DNA of 64,000 bases from Verrucomicrobiota bacterium (GCA_026398255.1 JAPLTG010000009.1:28098-92097); one strand, 5' to 3'; positions 8,394 to 16,865 are shown, counted from the stretch's first letter. Notes: generated by a model from the sequence alone, not told the origin. Made by a program: numbers and translations.

Positions 8394-9089
8394 TTGACGC
8401 CCCCGATCGCCATCGCCAATCTTCGCGCCATTGCCTTGAGCCTTCTCGCCAAATTCCGATTCCCGCTTTTCTTGGTCCTGCTGGGCGTCATTTTGATCCC
8501 GGCCTCTTTTTCGTGGGATCATCCCGTTCGCGAGACGCTCGTCTCGTCGCAGGGACCAAACTGGAAAAAGTCCCCGCTCCGCAAAACCTACGAGACCATT
8601 CGCCGGTGGGGGGACTGGCCTCAACTCATGGTCACCGGAGCGCTGGGGTTTCTGGTTGCAAAATGGAAGGGAAGCCGCAGATGGAGCCGCATTTTCCTGA
8701 TCGCGATGGTGGCCTCCACTCTTGCCGGCATGGTGGCCAATGCCTCCCGACTCACCACCGGCCGCACCCGCCCGCGCGAAAGCCCCAAGATCGAGCAGGG
8801 ATTCTACGGCCTACAGCATGAAGGCCGGTGGCTCATCGGCGTTCCCGCCTACAATTCCTTCCCCTCGGGTCACACGGCCACCGCCTTTGGCTTTGCCGCT
8901 GTGATCGTGCTCGCCTCGCCCGCTTGGGGACTCGTGGTCGCCATTCCCCTCGCCGCCTCCATCGCCGGAGCCAGTATCGGCATCGGAGCCCACCATCCCT
9001 CGGATATTACGGTTTCGATCCTGATTTCCTTCTTGGTGGCTTGGGGCGTGTGGAGGTTTTCCGAAGCCCGCTTCCCAGCCCGACGCTGA
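8394..9089 (+). CDS. PAP2-family membrane phosphatase
   Basis: A 231-residue integral membrane protein, read from a TTG at 8394; a slightly later start is possible. PAP2 signature pieces are present: TTGRTRPRES (Arg126/Pro127, motif 1), NSFPSGHTATAF (motif 2, His160) and GIGAHHPSDI (His200/Asp204, motif 3). The Arg normally found in the SR pair of motif 3 is not evident. Five to six hydrophobic helices surround these loops. Family members dephosphorylate phosphatidic acid, undecaprenyl pyrophosphate or related lipids on the outer face of the membrane. The divergent neighbour makes undecaprenyl-linked sugars, so carrier-lipid recycling is a reasonable but unproven role. Confidence 0.82.
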   Translation: MTPPIAIANLRAIALSLLAKFRFPLFLVLLGVILIPASFSWDHPVRETLVSSQGPNWKKSPLRKTYETIRRWGDWPQLMVTGALGFLVAKWKGSRRWSRIFLIAMVASTLAGMVANASRLTTGRTRPRESPKIEQGFYGLQHEGRWLIGVPAYNSFPSGHTATAFGFAAVIVLASPAWGLVVAIPLAASIAGASIGIGAHHPSDITVSILISFLVAWGVWRFSEARFPARR

Positions 9090-9105
9090 AGAATTTCAAA
9101 TCCAA

Positions 9106-10008
9106 TCAGGTGTTTCGCGCGAGGATTTGGCAGGAGATTTTGAGGGATTCGCCGGGGCGGGTGGTTTGCAAGCCGAAGCCGTTGGCGGCCGCATTGGGGA
9201 GCGCGCTCCAGGGCTCGACACAGAAAAAATCGGAGTCTGGCTTTTCGGTCCAAGTCGTCGCGCAATGCCAACTCCCGGACTGTGGCGAGGTATCCTGGAA
9301 TGAAATCGTTCGGCCCGTTGAGGTGTGCGCAAGCTGAATCCGGTCGAGGTCAGGCTCGACATGGAGGCGGTCGATCCAATCCGGATTGGAGAGGGCATCG
9401 CGAGCCGTTGCGGGATCACGGAGTTGAATTTCCCCCGTCGAAAAATCCTGCGAAGCCCAATGGCGGCAGGGCAGTTCCAGTTGCCAATCGGCGCGCTCGC
9501 TCGCGGGGATGCCGAAGTAAAAATGGTGCCCAGCAGACCAGGGCAAAGCCTCCTGGCCAGTGTTCGTCACTCGGTAGCAGACCTCCAGCGAATCGACCCC
9601 GAGCCGCAGGGTGACCTCAAATCGGAAATCAAAAGGATATACCGCGCGCGTGGTGTCGTTCGCCTCGAGCCTCATTTCCACCGAGGAGTCGTCTGCCGTC
9701 ACGATCGAAAAGGCCGAATCGCGGGCGAATCCATGCATCGGGGCGGGACGCACGGTGCCGTCCGAGGATTTCCAGAATCCGATTTGGTTGTCATGAAAAC
9801 TCCGGGCGATGAAAGGAAATAGGACCGGATTCCCCCCGCGAACTTTCTGCGGCTTGCTCCAATCGGCCGTCTCAGGCCATCGGACGACCTCCCAATCCCC
9901 GACAGACCAGCGCAGCAATCTCGCGCCATGGGCAGGAGAGACCAGCGCGCGGGACGGCCCGTTTTGCAATTCGATCACCGGCTGACCTTGGAAATTCGTG
10001 AGGCGCAT
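9106..10008 (-). CDS. Aldose 1-epimerase / D-hexose-6-phosphate mutarotase-like
   Basis: A 300-residue soluble beta-sandwich protein of the galactose mutarotase superfamily. Visible family elements are NPVLFPFIARSF, PMHGFARDSAF (first conserved His), SAGHHFYFGIPAS (second His pair) and FCVEPWSALPNAA, holding the C-terminal catalytic Glu. These enzymes interconvert alpha and beta anomers of hexoses or hexose 6-phosphates. The ATG at 10008 directly abuts the stop codon of the aldehyde dehydrogenase gene (no intervening base), so the two are probably co-translated. It ends 16 bases from the convergent PAP2 gene. Substrate (free sugar or phosphate) cannot be decided here. Confidence 0.88.
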   Translation of the reverse strand: MRLTNFQGQPVIELQNGPSRALVSPAHGARLLRWSVGDWEVVRWPETADWSKPQKVRGGNPVLFPFIARSFHDNQIGFWKSSDGTVRPAPMHGFARDSAFSIVTADDSSVEMRLEANDTTRAVYPFDFRFEVTLRLGVDSLEVCYRVTNTGQEALPWSAGHHFYFGIPASERADWQLELPCRHWASQDFSTGEIQLRDPATARDALSNPDWIDRLHVEPDLDRIQLAHTSTGRTISFQDTSPQSGSWHCATTWTEKPDSDFFCVEPWSALPNAAANGFGLQTTRPGESLKISCQILARNT

Positions 10009-11484
10009 TCAGGCGAGATTTTTGAACCAACCGAGCGGCTGGGGATTGATGCAGTGGGTGATTTGTTTCACCTCCGTGTAGGCCTCGTAGCCATAGGTGC
10101 CAAGTTCGCGCCCGATGCCGCTCTGCTTGTAGCCGCCCCACGGCGCCTCATTGAATGTCGGGTGGTAACAGTTGATCCAAGTGATGCCCGCACGCAGACC
10201 GCGAACGACGCGCTGGGCACGGGAGGCGTCGCTCGTGAAAACCCCGCCGGCAAGGCCGTAGATTGAGTCGTTCGCAAGGCGGAGCGCCTCCTCCTCGGTG
10301 TCGAACAATTGCACGACGAGCACCGGGCCGAAAATCTCCTCGCGGACGATTCGCATGTCGGGGCGGGCGTTGGTGAAAACCGTCGGCTGGACGAAATTTC
10401 CCACGGCCCGTTGGTCAGTGTAGACGCCGCCTCCGCACAAAAGCTCAGCGCCGTCTTCGTGGGCAACCCGGATGTAATCGAGGACTTTTTTCTGGTGCGC
10501 CCGGGAGATGAGCGGGCCCATCTCGGTGCCGGCGTCGAGACCGGGGCCAACGACGATTTTTTCGCAAGACGCCGCGAGCCTCGGCAAAAAAGAATTCGCC
10601 AGCGAGCGCTCGAGCAAAAGGCGCGATCCCGCGCTGCACACCTCACCCTGACCCGCAAAAATCCCGAACATCGCGTATTCGAGCGCGAGGTTTTGGTCCG
10701 CATCGGCAAAGACGATGTTCGGGCTCTTGCCGCCAAGCTCGAGGGTAACTTTTTTGAAGTTCGACGCCGCAGCCGTCATGATCTTGCGCCCCGTGACTCC
10801 TCCTCCAGTGAAAGCGATTTTGTCCACCAGCGGGCTGGCGGCGAGGTATTGCCCGACAGGGTCACCCGCTCCGTAAACCAACTGCACCACGCCCGGCGGA
10901 AAGCCCACCTCGTCGATCAACTCGAACAGCACGGAGACCGACAACGGCGTCAGCTCCGAGGGCTTGAGAATGCAGCAATTCCCCGCCGCGAGCCCTGGAG
11001 CGAGTTTCCACGCCGCCATCAGCAGCGGGTAGTTCCAAGGAATAATCTGGCCGCAAACTCCGATCGGCTCGCGAATCGTTTGGCACACGATGTTCGGATC
11101 GCCCACCTCGAAGGTCTGCCCCTGCGGCTTTGTCGCCAGCCCCGCGTAGTAACGGAAGCATCCCGCCGCATCGGCGACATCGTATTCCGCCTCGCGAAGG
11201 GGCTTGCCGTTGTTTCGGGATTCGAATTCCGCAAGTTGGGCCGCGCGGGAGTCAATCAACGCCGCGAGCTTCAGGAGTTTCGCCGCCCGTTCCTGCGCGG
11301 GAGTTTTTGGCCAAGGACCTTCGTCGAAGGCCTTTCGCGCCGCATGGATCGCCGTTTCCACATCCTCGATCGAGGACTCCGCCACCTGGCCGATCTCTGA
11401 GTTGTCCGCAGGGTTGAGGAATGGCCGCACCGTCGCGTATCGGGACGGAGCAAACCGGCCGTTGATGTAGTTTTTCAGGATCAT
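10009..11484 (-). CDS. NAD(P)-dependent aldehyde dehydrogenase (betaine-aldehyde dehydrogenase-like)
   Basis: A 491-residue enzyme of the aldehyde dehydrogenase superfamily, oxidising an aldehyde to the acid with NAD(P). Diagnostic parts: NYINGRF start, IIPWNYPLLMAAWKLAPGLA (cofactor-binding helix), LKPSELTPLSV, FTGGGVTGRKIM, the catalytic Glu in VTLELGGKSPNIVF, the catalytic Cys in GQGEVCSAGSR, and EEIFGPVLVV plus PWGGYKQSGIGRELG near the C-terminus. The closest named group by eye is BetB/glycine-betaine-type ALDH, but substrate is uncertain. I chose ATG 11484, just before MILKNYINGRF, because it sits 4 bases after the stop of the preceding membrane-protein gene; an upstream in-frame ATG would overlap it. 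Confidence 0.92.
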   Translation of the reverse strand: MILKNYINGRFAPSRYATVRPFLNPADNSEIGQVAESSIEDVETAIHAARKAFDEGPWPKTPAQERAAKLLKLAALIDSRAAQLAEFESRNNGKPLREAEYDVADAAGCFRYYAGLATKPQGQTFEVGDPNIVCQTIREPIGVCGQIIPWNYPLLMAAWKLAPGLAAGNCCILKPSELTPLSVSVLFELIDEVGFPPGVVQLVYGAGDPVGQYLAASPLVDKIAFTGGGVTGRKIMTAAASNFKKVTLELGGKSPNIVFADADQNLALEYAMFGIFAGQGEVCSAGSRLLLERSLANSFLPRLAASCEKIVVGPGLDAGTEMGPLISRAHQKKVLDYIRVAHEDGAELLCGGGVYTDQRAVGNFVQPTVFTNARPDMRIVREEIFGPVLVVQLFDTEEEALRLANDSIYGLAGGVFTSDASRAQRVVRGLRAGITWINCYHPTFNEAPWGGYKQSGIGRELGTYGYEAYTEVKQITHCINPQPLGWFKNLA

Positions 11485-11488
11485 AGCG

Positions 11489-11698
11489 CTAGGGCTTCCA
11501 TAGAGCCGCATTCACGCAGGCCCACAAGTGGATGATCCACCCCAGGCTGCCGAAGCTGATGAACCACAACACGCCGGCGCCCATGAAAAAAACGAACGCC
11601 ACGAGAATCCGCCCCTGCACCAATTGCCCCAAGCCGGGAATGAACAAACTGCAAAGGGCCGCAATGACATTTCCACCAGATCCAGGTCCTGTGCTCAT
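11489..11698 (-). CDS. Small TM2-like membrane protein
   Basis: A 69-residue protein from ATG 11698. It has a short Gly-rich N-terminus, then hydrophobic hairpin helices (NVIAALCSLFIPGLGQLVQG and ILVAFVFFMGAGVLWFISF) and a third short hydrophobic stretch (LGWIIHLWACVNAALW). The FIPGLGQLVQG motif is typical of the TM2/DUF5683-like family of small inner-membrane proteins of unknown function. It is the first gene of a tightly packed minus-strand group with the aldehyde dehydrogenase (4-base gap) and mutarotase. The 109-base gap to the divergent NAD kinase gene should hold promoters for both directions. Confidence 0.75.
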   Translation of the reverse strand: MSTGPGSGGNVIAALCSLFIPGLGQLVQGRILVAFVFFMGAGVLWFISFGSLGWIIHLWACVNAALWKP

Positions 11699-11807
11699 GC
11701 CGCAAATTATTCCCCGCAGCCCATCGCGGCGCAAGCGATTCTCCCGAGGGGCCGACGAGGTTGGCGTTGCTTTCACGGCCGGGGTTTGTCTAACTCCCAC
11801 CGAATTC

Positions 11808-12662
11808 ATGATCGGACTCCATGCCCATGCGGAAAAACCCGCCGCCGCCGAAGTCGTGCGCGCCATGGTGCAGGAACTTGATCTCGCCGGCCTGCCCTAC
11901 GAACTCGATGCCTCCACCGCCCCGCTGGCGGGAAAATCCTCCAGCCTCGATATCGCGGATCTCGCCGGGCGCTGTGAACTCCTCGTCATCATGGGTGGCG
12001 ATGGCACGATCCTTCGTGCCGTGCAGAAAATGCGCGACGCCATTCCCACCGTTTTTGGAATCAACATCGGCACGCTCGGATTTCTCACCTGCCTCGGGTC
12101 CGGCGAAGTCCAGCGCGCCGTCGAATGCATCCGGAATCGCGACTACATCGTGAGCCCGCGAAATCTCATGCAGGCCGACCTCGTGGAAAAAGACGGAGCC
12201 TCAAGGAACTTTTTTGCGTTGAACGATGTCGTGGCCAGCCGCGGCGAGCGCTCGCAACTCGTCCAAATCCGTGTCGGCCTCGACGATCTGCCACTCACCG
12301 ATTACAACGCCGACGGCCTCATTGTTTCCACCCCCACCGGCTCGACCGCATATTCGATTTCCGCCGGCGGACCGATCCTCATGCCGGACTGCGGATGTTT
12401 CGTGATCACCCCGATCTGCCCGCATGTGCTCTCGATCCGCTCGGTGGTGATGAGCGACGCCTCGGTCATCAAAATGCAAGTCGCCAAGCCCGGCCAGACC
12501 GTCACGGTCTCCGTGGATTCCCAAAGCTGCGGCCAGCTTGGCATCGGCGATCTTTTGGTTCTCAAAAAAAGCCCGCGCGTGCTTCCGCTGGCCATGCTCC
12601 CCGAAAGGCCCTTCACCGAGGTGATTCGCCAGAAGCTCAAGTGGACCGGTAGCAATATATGA
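11808..12662 (+). CDS. nadK: NAD kinase
   Basis: A 284-residue ATP-NAD kinase, producing NADP. The family hallmarks are present: VIMGGDGTILRAV (GGDGT phosphate-binding motif, about residues 64-75), INIGTLGFLTC, FFALNDVVASRGERSQLVQI, and the TPTGSTAYSISAGGP Gly/Ser-rich motif near residue 175, followed by the ITPICPHVLSIR stretch. The start ATG at 11808 gives the usual short beta strand (MIGLHAHAEKPAAAEVVRAM); an upstream extension in frame overlaps the divergent gene and has no family similarity. The stop overlaps the next start by 4 bases (ATGA), so NAD kinase is coupled to a PTS IIA-like protein, an uncommon pairing. Confidence 0.95.
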   Translation: MIGLHAHAEKPAAAEVVRAMVQELDLAGLPYELDASTAPLAGKSSSLDIADLAGRCELLVIMGGDGTILRAVQKMRDAIPTVFGINIGTLGFLTCLGSGEVQRAVECIRNRDYIVSPRNLMQADLVEKDGASRNFFALNDVVASRGERSQLVQIRVGLDDLPLTDYNADGLIVSTPTGSTAYSISAGGPILMPDCGCFVITPICPHVLSIRSVVMSDASVIKMQVAKPGQTVTVSVDSQSCGQLGIGDLLVLKKSPRVLPLAMLPERPFTEVIRQKLKWTGSNI

Positions 12663-13123
12663 TTTCTCTCTCCGAAATCCTCCTTCCCGAACACATCAAC
12701 CTCCAACTCGACGCGCTCGATCAAACCACCGCCGCGGAAGAACTCCTCTTCCCGCTGCGCGGCGATATCCGCATCGGAAATTGGGACACCCTTCGCGCCA
12801 GCATTCTCGAACGCAACGCACCGGCGGTTTCCACCGACGACGGATTCGGCATTGTCATTGCCCACGGTCGGACGAATGCCGTGAACTCGCTCGTGATGGC
12901 CGCTGGACGCTCGCCGAATGGCTTCCCCTCCCCCGACATCCAGGGGTCGGTGCGGCTTGTTTTCGTGGTCGGCATCCCCACCGCGCTGAATCAAGAATAC
13001 CTCCGCGTGGTCGGCACGATCGCCCGCCTGTGCGGCAAGCCGGAGACCCTTCAAAAACTCCTCAACGCTCCGAGTGCCCGTAGTTTTTTGGATCTCCTGC
13101 TCGGCTGGGAAAACAAACTCTAG
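12659..13123 (+). CDS. PTS EIIA-type (PtsN-like) domain protein
   Basis: A 154-residue single-domain protein resembling the mannitol/fructose-type EIIA family and the nitrogen-regulatory EIIA (PtsN). The start MISLSEILLPEHINLQLDA matches the family opening, and FGIVIAHGRTNAVNSLVMAA carries the candidate phosphorylated His69 (family: PHARTDAV). There is no transporter or HPr gene nearby. EIIA-Ntr proteins act as phosphorylation-dependent regulators by binding partner proteins. It is translated in a 4-base overlap with nadK, which suggests common control; a physical link with NAD kinase is speculation. It ends 4 bases from the convergent L,D-transpeptidase gene, with no room for a terminator. 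Confidence 0.8.
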   Translation: MISLSEILLPEHINLQLDALDQTTAAEELLFPLRGDIRIGNWDTLRASILERNAPAVSTDDGFGIVIAHGRTNAVNSLVMAAGRSPNGFPSPDIQGSVRLVFVVGIPTALNQEYLRVVGTIARLCGKPETLQKLLNAPSARSFLDLLLGWENKL

Positions 13124-13127
13124 CCAC

Positions 13128-13889
13128 TCAGCGCGAGGCACGCGGCGACGCGACGGCGGGAAGTTTCCACGCCCTTGCCAACCGGCGGTATTCCTCCTCC
13201 GGCAACAAAACATAAACCGGATTTTTCGCCGGATCGATCGAGGCGATGAGGCTTCGGAGGTTTGGCTCCGAGAGCACCGTGCAGCCCGCCGACGGCTTCG
13301 CGCCCTCGGCTCGCCAGATGTGGAAAAAAATCGAGCTCCCGGAGCCTGGAACCGCCCCAGGAGAGGGGTTGTGGGCGATGAAGAGTTTCAGCGAGTGCGC
13401 GTGGTCGCCCTGCTTCATCTGCTGTTTTTTCTCCCACGCCGTGCGTGGCTCGGCGGGGAGTTGCAAATGGCGGTTGTAGTCGGGCGAGGCGGGATCCTCC
13501 ACCCACAGGTCGCGCGAGGTGATCTGACGATATGGCAGGCTGGGGGTTTTCTCGATCGCCGGCGCGTAGCCGTAGGCACCCCCGAGGGCAAAAACTCCCG
13601 CCGGCGCGCGAAGATCTCCCTCGCGTTTGGCAGCGCCCCCGGTCGGCGCGGGATGCAGACCCAGACCCCAAGCCAGCCCGTTTTTCCCAAGCCTCCCGCT
13701 CCACGGCCCTGCGGATTGCACCCAGCCGCCGTCTTTTTTTTCAAAGATCCGCACCTCTACATGCGAGGACTTCCAATCCGGAGCCAACCCAAGAATGCAC
13801 TGACGGCAATCTGCGGGCAGCTCGAATGCAGACGCCAGCGCGGCTGACAAAAAGAACGCCAACGCCATCCGGCCAAGGAATCCGTTCAT
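13128..13889 (-). CDS. L,D-transpeptidase (YkuD domain), exported
   Basis: A 253-residue protein with an N-terminal signal peptide (GRMALAFFLSAALASA, cleavage near residue 21). The YkuD catalytic domain fills most of the rest: an exposed His190 in SSIFFHIWRAEG and the nucleophile in KPSAGCTVLSE (Cys203; family SxGCxR). The Arg after Cys is replaced by Thr-Val, as in the ErfK-like branch. Such enzymes form 3-3 cross-links in peptidoglycan or attach proteins to it, in the periplasm. The start at 13889 lies 3 bases beyond the HNH gene stop, so the two genes are co-transcribed. It is convergent with the PTS IIA-like gene. Confidence 0.87.
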   Translation of the reverse strand: MNGFLGRMALAFFLSAALASAFELPADCRQCILGLAPDWKSSHVEVRIFEKKDGGWVQSAGPWSGRLGKNGLAWGLGLHPAPTGGAAKREGDLRAPAGVFALGGAYGYAPAIEKTPSLPYRQITSRDLWVEDPASPDYNRHLQLPAEPRTAWEKKQQMKQGDHAHSLKLFIAHNPSPGAVPGSGSSIFFHIWRAEGAKPSAGCTVLSEPNLRSLIASIDPAKNPVYVLLPEEEYRRLARAWKLPAVASPRASR

Positions 13890-13892
13890 TTC

Positions 13893-14504
13893 CTAATCAC
13901 CCAACTCGACATTCCAATACGCGATATCGAGGAAGTGCTTCCAACTATCATGCGGATTGGTGGAGACGGAAATGTGGATGAATGGACGCCACTTCGGGCG
14001 CTTCGGTTTTCGGATGAGCGCCATGCGAGCCTCGTGCGGGAGGCGGTTTCCCTTGCGCGTGTTGCAGGGGATGCACGAGCAGACAATGTTTTCCCAAGTC
14101 GTCTGCCCGCCCCGATCACGCGGCATGATGTGGTCGAGATTCAGCGAGTCGCGAGAGAAAACTATGCCGCAGTATTGGCAGGTGTTCGCGTCACGCTCGA
14201 AGACATTGTGCCGCGTGAATTTCACCTCTTTCTTCGGCAAGCGCTCAAACATCAACAGCACGATGATGCGCGGAATTCGGATCTTTATCGAAATGGTCTG
14301 CACCATCTCGCGATCGGGGTTCTCGTTGGAAAAATCCTGCCAACTCGCGAAGTCGTGGGTCACGAATTCGTTGCCAGGAGCCGTCGAGACCACTTGAGCG
14401 TGGCCTTGATAAAGGAGGGTGAAGGCGCGCTTGGCGCTGCAGGTGTTTACCGCCTGCCAGAGCCGATTCAGAACCAACACAGGTGTTTCGAGAGTCGATT
14501 GCAT
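13893..14504 (-). CDS. HNH endonuclease family protein
   Basis: A 203-residue protein with a central HNH nuclease fold at about residues 105-160: a CQYCGIVF zinc knuckle, the catalytic-site stretch LNLDHIMPRDRGGQTTWENI (DH..PRxxGG..W.N) and a second CIPCNTRKGNR knuckle. The N-terminal about 95 residues (VLVLNRLWQAVNTCSAKRAF) are typical of the stand-alone HNH proteins that are widespread in Bacteria and Cyanobacteria and not tied to phages or restriction loci. Function in this family is unknown; DNA cleavage or repair is inferred. It lies directly upstream of the L,D-transpeptidase gene. A weak TTGACA box sits at 14589-14594 on the minus strand. Confidence 0.88.
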   Translation of the reverse strand: MQSTLETPVLVLNRLWQAVNTCSAKRAFTLLYQGHAQVVSTAPGNEFVTHDFASWQDFSNENPDREMVQTISIKIRIPRIIVLLMFERLPKKEVKFTRHNVFERDANTCQYCGIVFSRDSLNLDHIMPRDRGGQTTWENIVCSCIPCNTRKGNRLPHEARMALIRKPKRPKWRPFIHISVSTNPHDSWKHFLDIAYWNVELGD

Positions 14505-14679
14505 GGGTAATGCGTCCCGATGGCGGATCCCACGGCTTGAGGCGGGATGCCCCGCAGACGCCGGACACTAAAAGCCCGCCTCGCCGGGTGTCAACTGGCT
14601 TCCCGTGACAGCATTTGTTTTCTGCAAAAAAACCTCCGTGCCTCCGCTCGCCAGTTCGTGAATACTCCCCGACCTTTCC

Positions 14680-15441
14680 GTGAAACCCACACCCGCATCG
14701 CTCCGCGCCTCCAAATCCTCCGGCCGACGCCTCGCCTGGCTGACGGCCTACGATTACCCGACAGCACGGGTGCTCGATGGCTGCGGGTTGGACCTTTTGC
14801 TTATCGGCGACTCGCTGGGCATGGTCGTCCTCGGCCAACCTGATACGACCCAAGTGACGATGGCCGACATGCTCCACCACACGCGCGCCGTAGCCCGTGG
14901 GGCGGAAAAAACTCTCATCGCCGCCGACCTTCCCGCCGGGAGTTGCGCCACGCCGGAACTCGCGGTGAAAAATTCCCGCCTCCTCCGCGAGGCCGGCGCA
15001 GACCTTGTGAAAATCGAGGGCGGCCGGGAAATCCTCCCGATGGTTCAGGCGATCATCGCCGAGGGCATTCCCGTCATCGGCCATCTCGGAATGCTTCCCC
15101 AGCGGGTCGTCGAGGAAGGCGGCTACCGGATCAAAGGCAAAAGCGACACCGAGGCCGAGCGCCTCGCGGCCGATGCCCAAGCCCTCGCGGAGTCCGGAGT
15201 CCAGGCCCTCGTGCTGGAACTCGTCCACGCCCCGCTCGCGGCGCAAATCACCCGTGCTGTCCCCTGCCCCACCATCGGCATCGGGAGCGGGAAGGATTGC
15301 GACGGGAACATCTTGGTCTTCCACGATCTCGTCGGGCTTTTCCCATGGTTCCGCCCCAAATTCGCCACTCCTCGCGCGGACTTGGCGGGCGAGATCGAGC
15401 GGGCTGTCGGCGAATTTGCGCGCGAAGTGCGCGGCGATTAG
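14680..15441 (+). CDS. panB: 3-methyl-2-oxobutanoate hydroxymethyltransferase
   Basis: A 253-residue ketopantoate hydroxymethyltransferase, first committed step of pantothenate and coenzyme A synthesis, using 5,10-methylene-THF. The (beta/alpha)8 barrel signature pieces are all seen: LTAYDYPTARVLDGCGLDLL, LIGDSLGMVVLG (Mg-binding Asp), AADLPAGS, GADLVKIEGG, PVIGHLGMLPQ, and IGIGSGKDCDGNILVFHDLVG. It reads from a GTG at 14680, which gives the usual short basic N-terminus. No other pan gene is nearby. The stop shares the four bases TTAG with the stop of the convergent EEP-family gene. Confidence 0.95.
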   Translation: MKPTPASLRASKSSGRRLAWLTAYDYPTARVLDGCGLDLLLIGDSLGMVVLGQPDTTQVTMADMLHHTRAVARGAEKTLIAADLPAGSCATPELAVKNSRLLREAGADLVKIEGGREILPMVQAIIAEGIPVIGHLGMLPQRVVEEGGYRIKGKSDTEAERLAADAQALAESGVQALVLELVHAPLAAQITRAVPCPTIGIGSGKDCDGNILVFHDLVGLFPWFRPKFATPRADLAGEIERAVGEFAREVRGD

Positions 15442-16202
15442 ACGAATTCAAAATCCGCCACGATCGCATCATGGTCGGAGGTCGGCGTGGGGAGGACTTG
15501 GTGCGATACCAGACGAAGGGCGGCGTTGCGGAAAATGTGGTCCACCACATACGGGCGGCGCTTCCAAGTCGGCTCGGTTTTTTGAACCGTGGAAAATCCC
15601 ACCGCCTCAAACTGCTCCACGAGGTTTTCCTCCGGCGCGGTGTTCATATCCCCGGCAAGAATCGCCGGACCACTCTGCTTGCGGAGTTCCGCCTCGACCA
15701 AATTCCTCTGATCGGGAAATGCATTACTCAACGCTCCGATCATGAAAAACGCCTGCAGGTGGGTGTTCAGAATCCTGAGACGCGAGCCGTCGATCTCGGT
15801 CGTCGCACCGATCAGCAACCGCGAGGAGGCGTGCCGTTTTTTCCCGCCGAACTCGAACTCGATCGCTGCCGCCGGCAAATCCAGCCGCTCGAAATCCCGC
15901 AACGGCGTCCTAGAATAAATCGCGAGGCCGAGACCGAAGGGAATCTCGGTGTGGTTCCTTAGGGGATACGAAAAAACCGAGTCGTAGCCGGAGAAAATAT
16001 CTTGGAGCCGATTGTGATGCGGTGGCGGCTCGATCTGGCGCCCACCGTCATAACCGCGCTCGACCTCCTGCAGGCAAATGATGTCGGCATTTTGCGCGGC
16101 AAGAAAACGCCCAACGCCATCGAGGTCCACGCGAGGATTGTCGGGATCGCTCGGGTCCCAAGGTTGACCGTTTTGGATATTGAATGTGAGGAGCCGAAAC
16201 AT
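15438..16202 (-). CDS. Endonuclease/exonuclease/phosphatase family protein
   Basis: A 254-residue metal-dependent hydrolase of the EEP superfamily. Conserved residues visible are Asn8 (FNIQNG), Glu in ICLQEVERG, His/Asp in ILNTHLQ and ILAGDMNTAPEE, and the terminal TSDHDAIVADF. The enzyme class uses Mg2+ to hydrolyse phosphodiesters in nucleic acids, sphingomyelin or inositol lipids; the substrate is unresolved. There is no signal peptide, so a cytoplasmic enzyme is likely. It overlaps panB tail-to-tail by 4 bases and is divergent from the lipoprotein gene at 16311. Confidence 0.88.
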   Translation of the reverse strand: MFRLLTFNIQNGQPWDPSDPDNPRVDLDGVGRFLAAQNADIICLQEVERGYDGGRQIEPPPHHNRLQDIFSGYDSVFSYPLRNHTEIPFGLGLAIYSRTPLRDFERLDLPAAAIEFEFGGKKRHASSRLLIGATTEIDGSRLRILNTHLQAFFMIGALSNAFPDQRNLVEAELRKQSGPAILAGDMNTAPEENLVEQFEAVGFSTVQKTEPTWKRRPYVVDHIFRNAALRLVSHQVLPTPTSDHDAIVADFEFV

Positions 16203-16310
16203 TCGGGGGCAAGGGTTCTCTGAAAGCAGGCGCAGTTTTCAAGGTTCGCCGAGCCAAGATCAACAACTTTTCTTCCGTTCCCCGGGGAAGGCAGGTGTAG
16301 GATCGCCTCG

Positions 16311-16865
16311 ATGAAAAAGATTTTGGCAACTCTAGGATTGGCGGCGGCGTTGGCTGGATGCGGTGCTCCGAGTGGCGGCGGCTACCCTGCGGAATTCCAA
16401 AAAGCAGCTGCCACCGCGCCCGGCGTGGATCTTTCCTCCTCGGAGGGCGAGGCGGCGGCCGCGCGCTTTCGCGATTTTTTCCAGAATGTGACGCCGGAAA
16501 GTATCCGCGAAAAAACCGCCAAACTCTACGCGGAGGATATTTGGTTCAACGACACGCTGAAAACCCTGCGCGGCCGCGCGGCGGTGGAGGCTTATTTTTT
16601 AAAAACGATGGATCATGTCGATTCGTTCCAGACCCAGGTGGACGATGTGGCACGCTCGGGCGGGAATTTTTATGTGCGCTGGACGATGGATGTGGGGTTC
16701 AAGGGCGCGAAGGAACCGGTGCGCACGATCGGGGTGACGCTCCTGCGATTTGACCGCGACGGGCGCGCGGTGCTGCACCAGGATTTCTGGGACACGGCGG
16801 CCGGATTTTACGAGCATTTGCCGGTGCTCGGCGGGGTGATGCGATGGATCAAGTCGAAGATTTGA
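16311..16865 (+). CDS. Lipoprotein with SnoaL/NTF2-like domain
   Basis: A 184-residue protein with a lipobox signal (ILATLGLAAALAGC, Cys at residue 17) followed by a Gly/Ser linker. Residues about 55-165 look like an NTF2/SnoaL-type cone: a helix with RFRDFFQNVTPESIREKTAKL, LYAEDIWFNDTLKTLRGRAA and a strand set FYVRWTMDVGFKGA. This fold often binds small hydrophobic ligands or has no activity. Periplasmic, lipid-anchored location is predicted. Its last 22 bases overlap the start of the Dus gene, so the two are co-translated, although no functional link is obvious. Confidence 0.78.
   Translation: MKKILATLGLAAALAGCGAPSGGGYPAEFQKAAATAPGVDLSSSEGEAAAARFRDFFQNVTPESIREKTAKLYAEDIWFNDTLKTLRGRAAVEAYFLKTMDHVDSFQTQVDDVARSGGNFYVRWTMDVGFKGAKEPVRTIGVTLLRFDRDGRAVLHQDFWDTAAGFYEHLPVLGGVMRWIKSKI

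Noticed and set aside
10309..11400. A 363-codon plus-strand frame
   Set aside because: Antisense to the aldehyde dehydrogenase, whose catalytic motifs are unambiguous on the minus strand.
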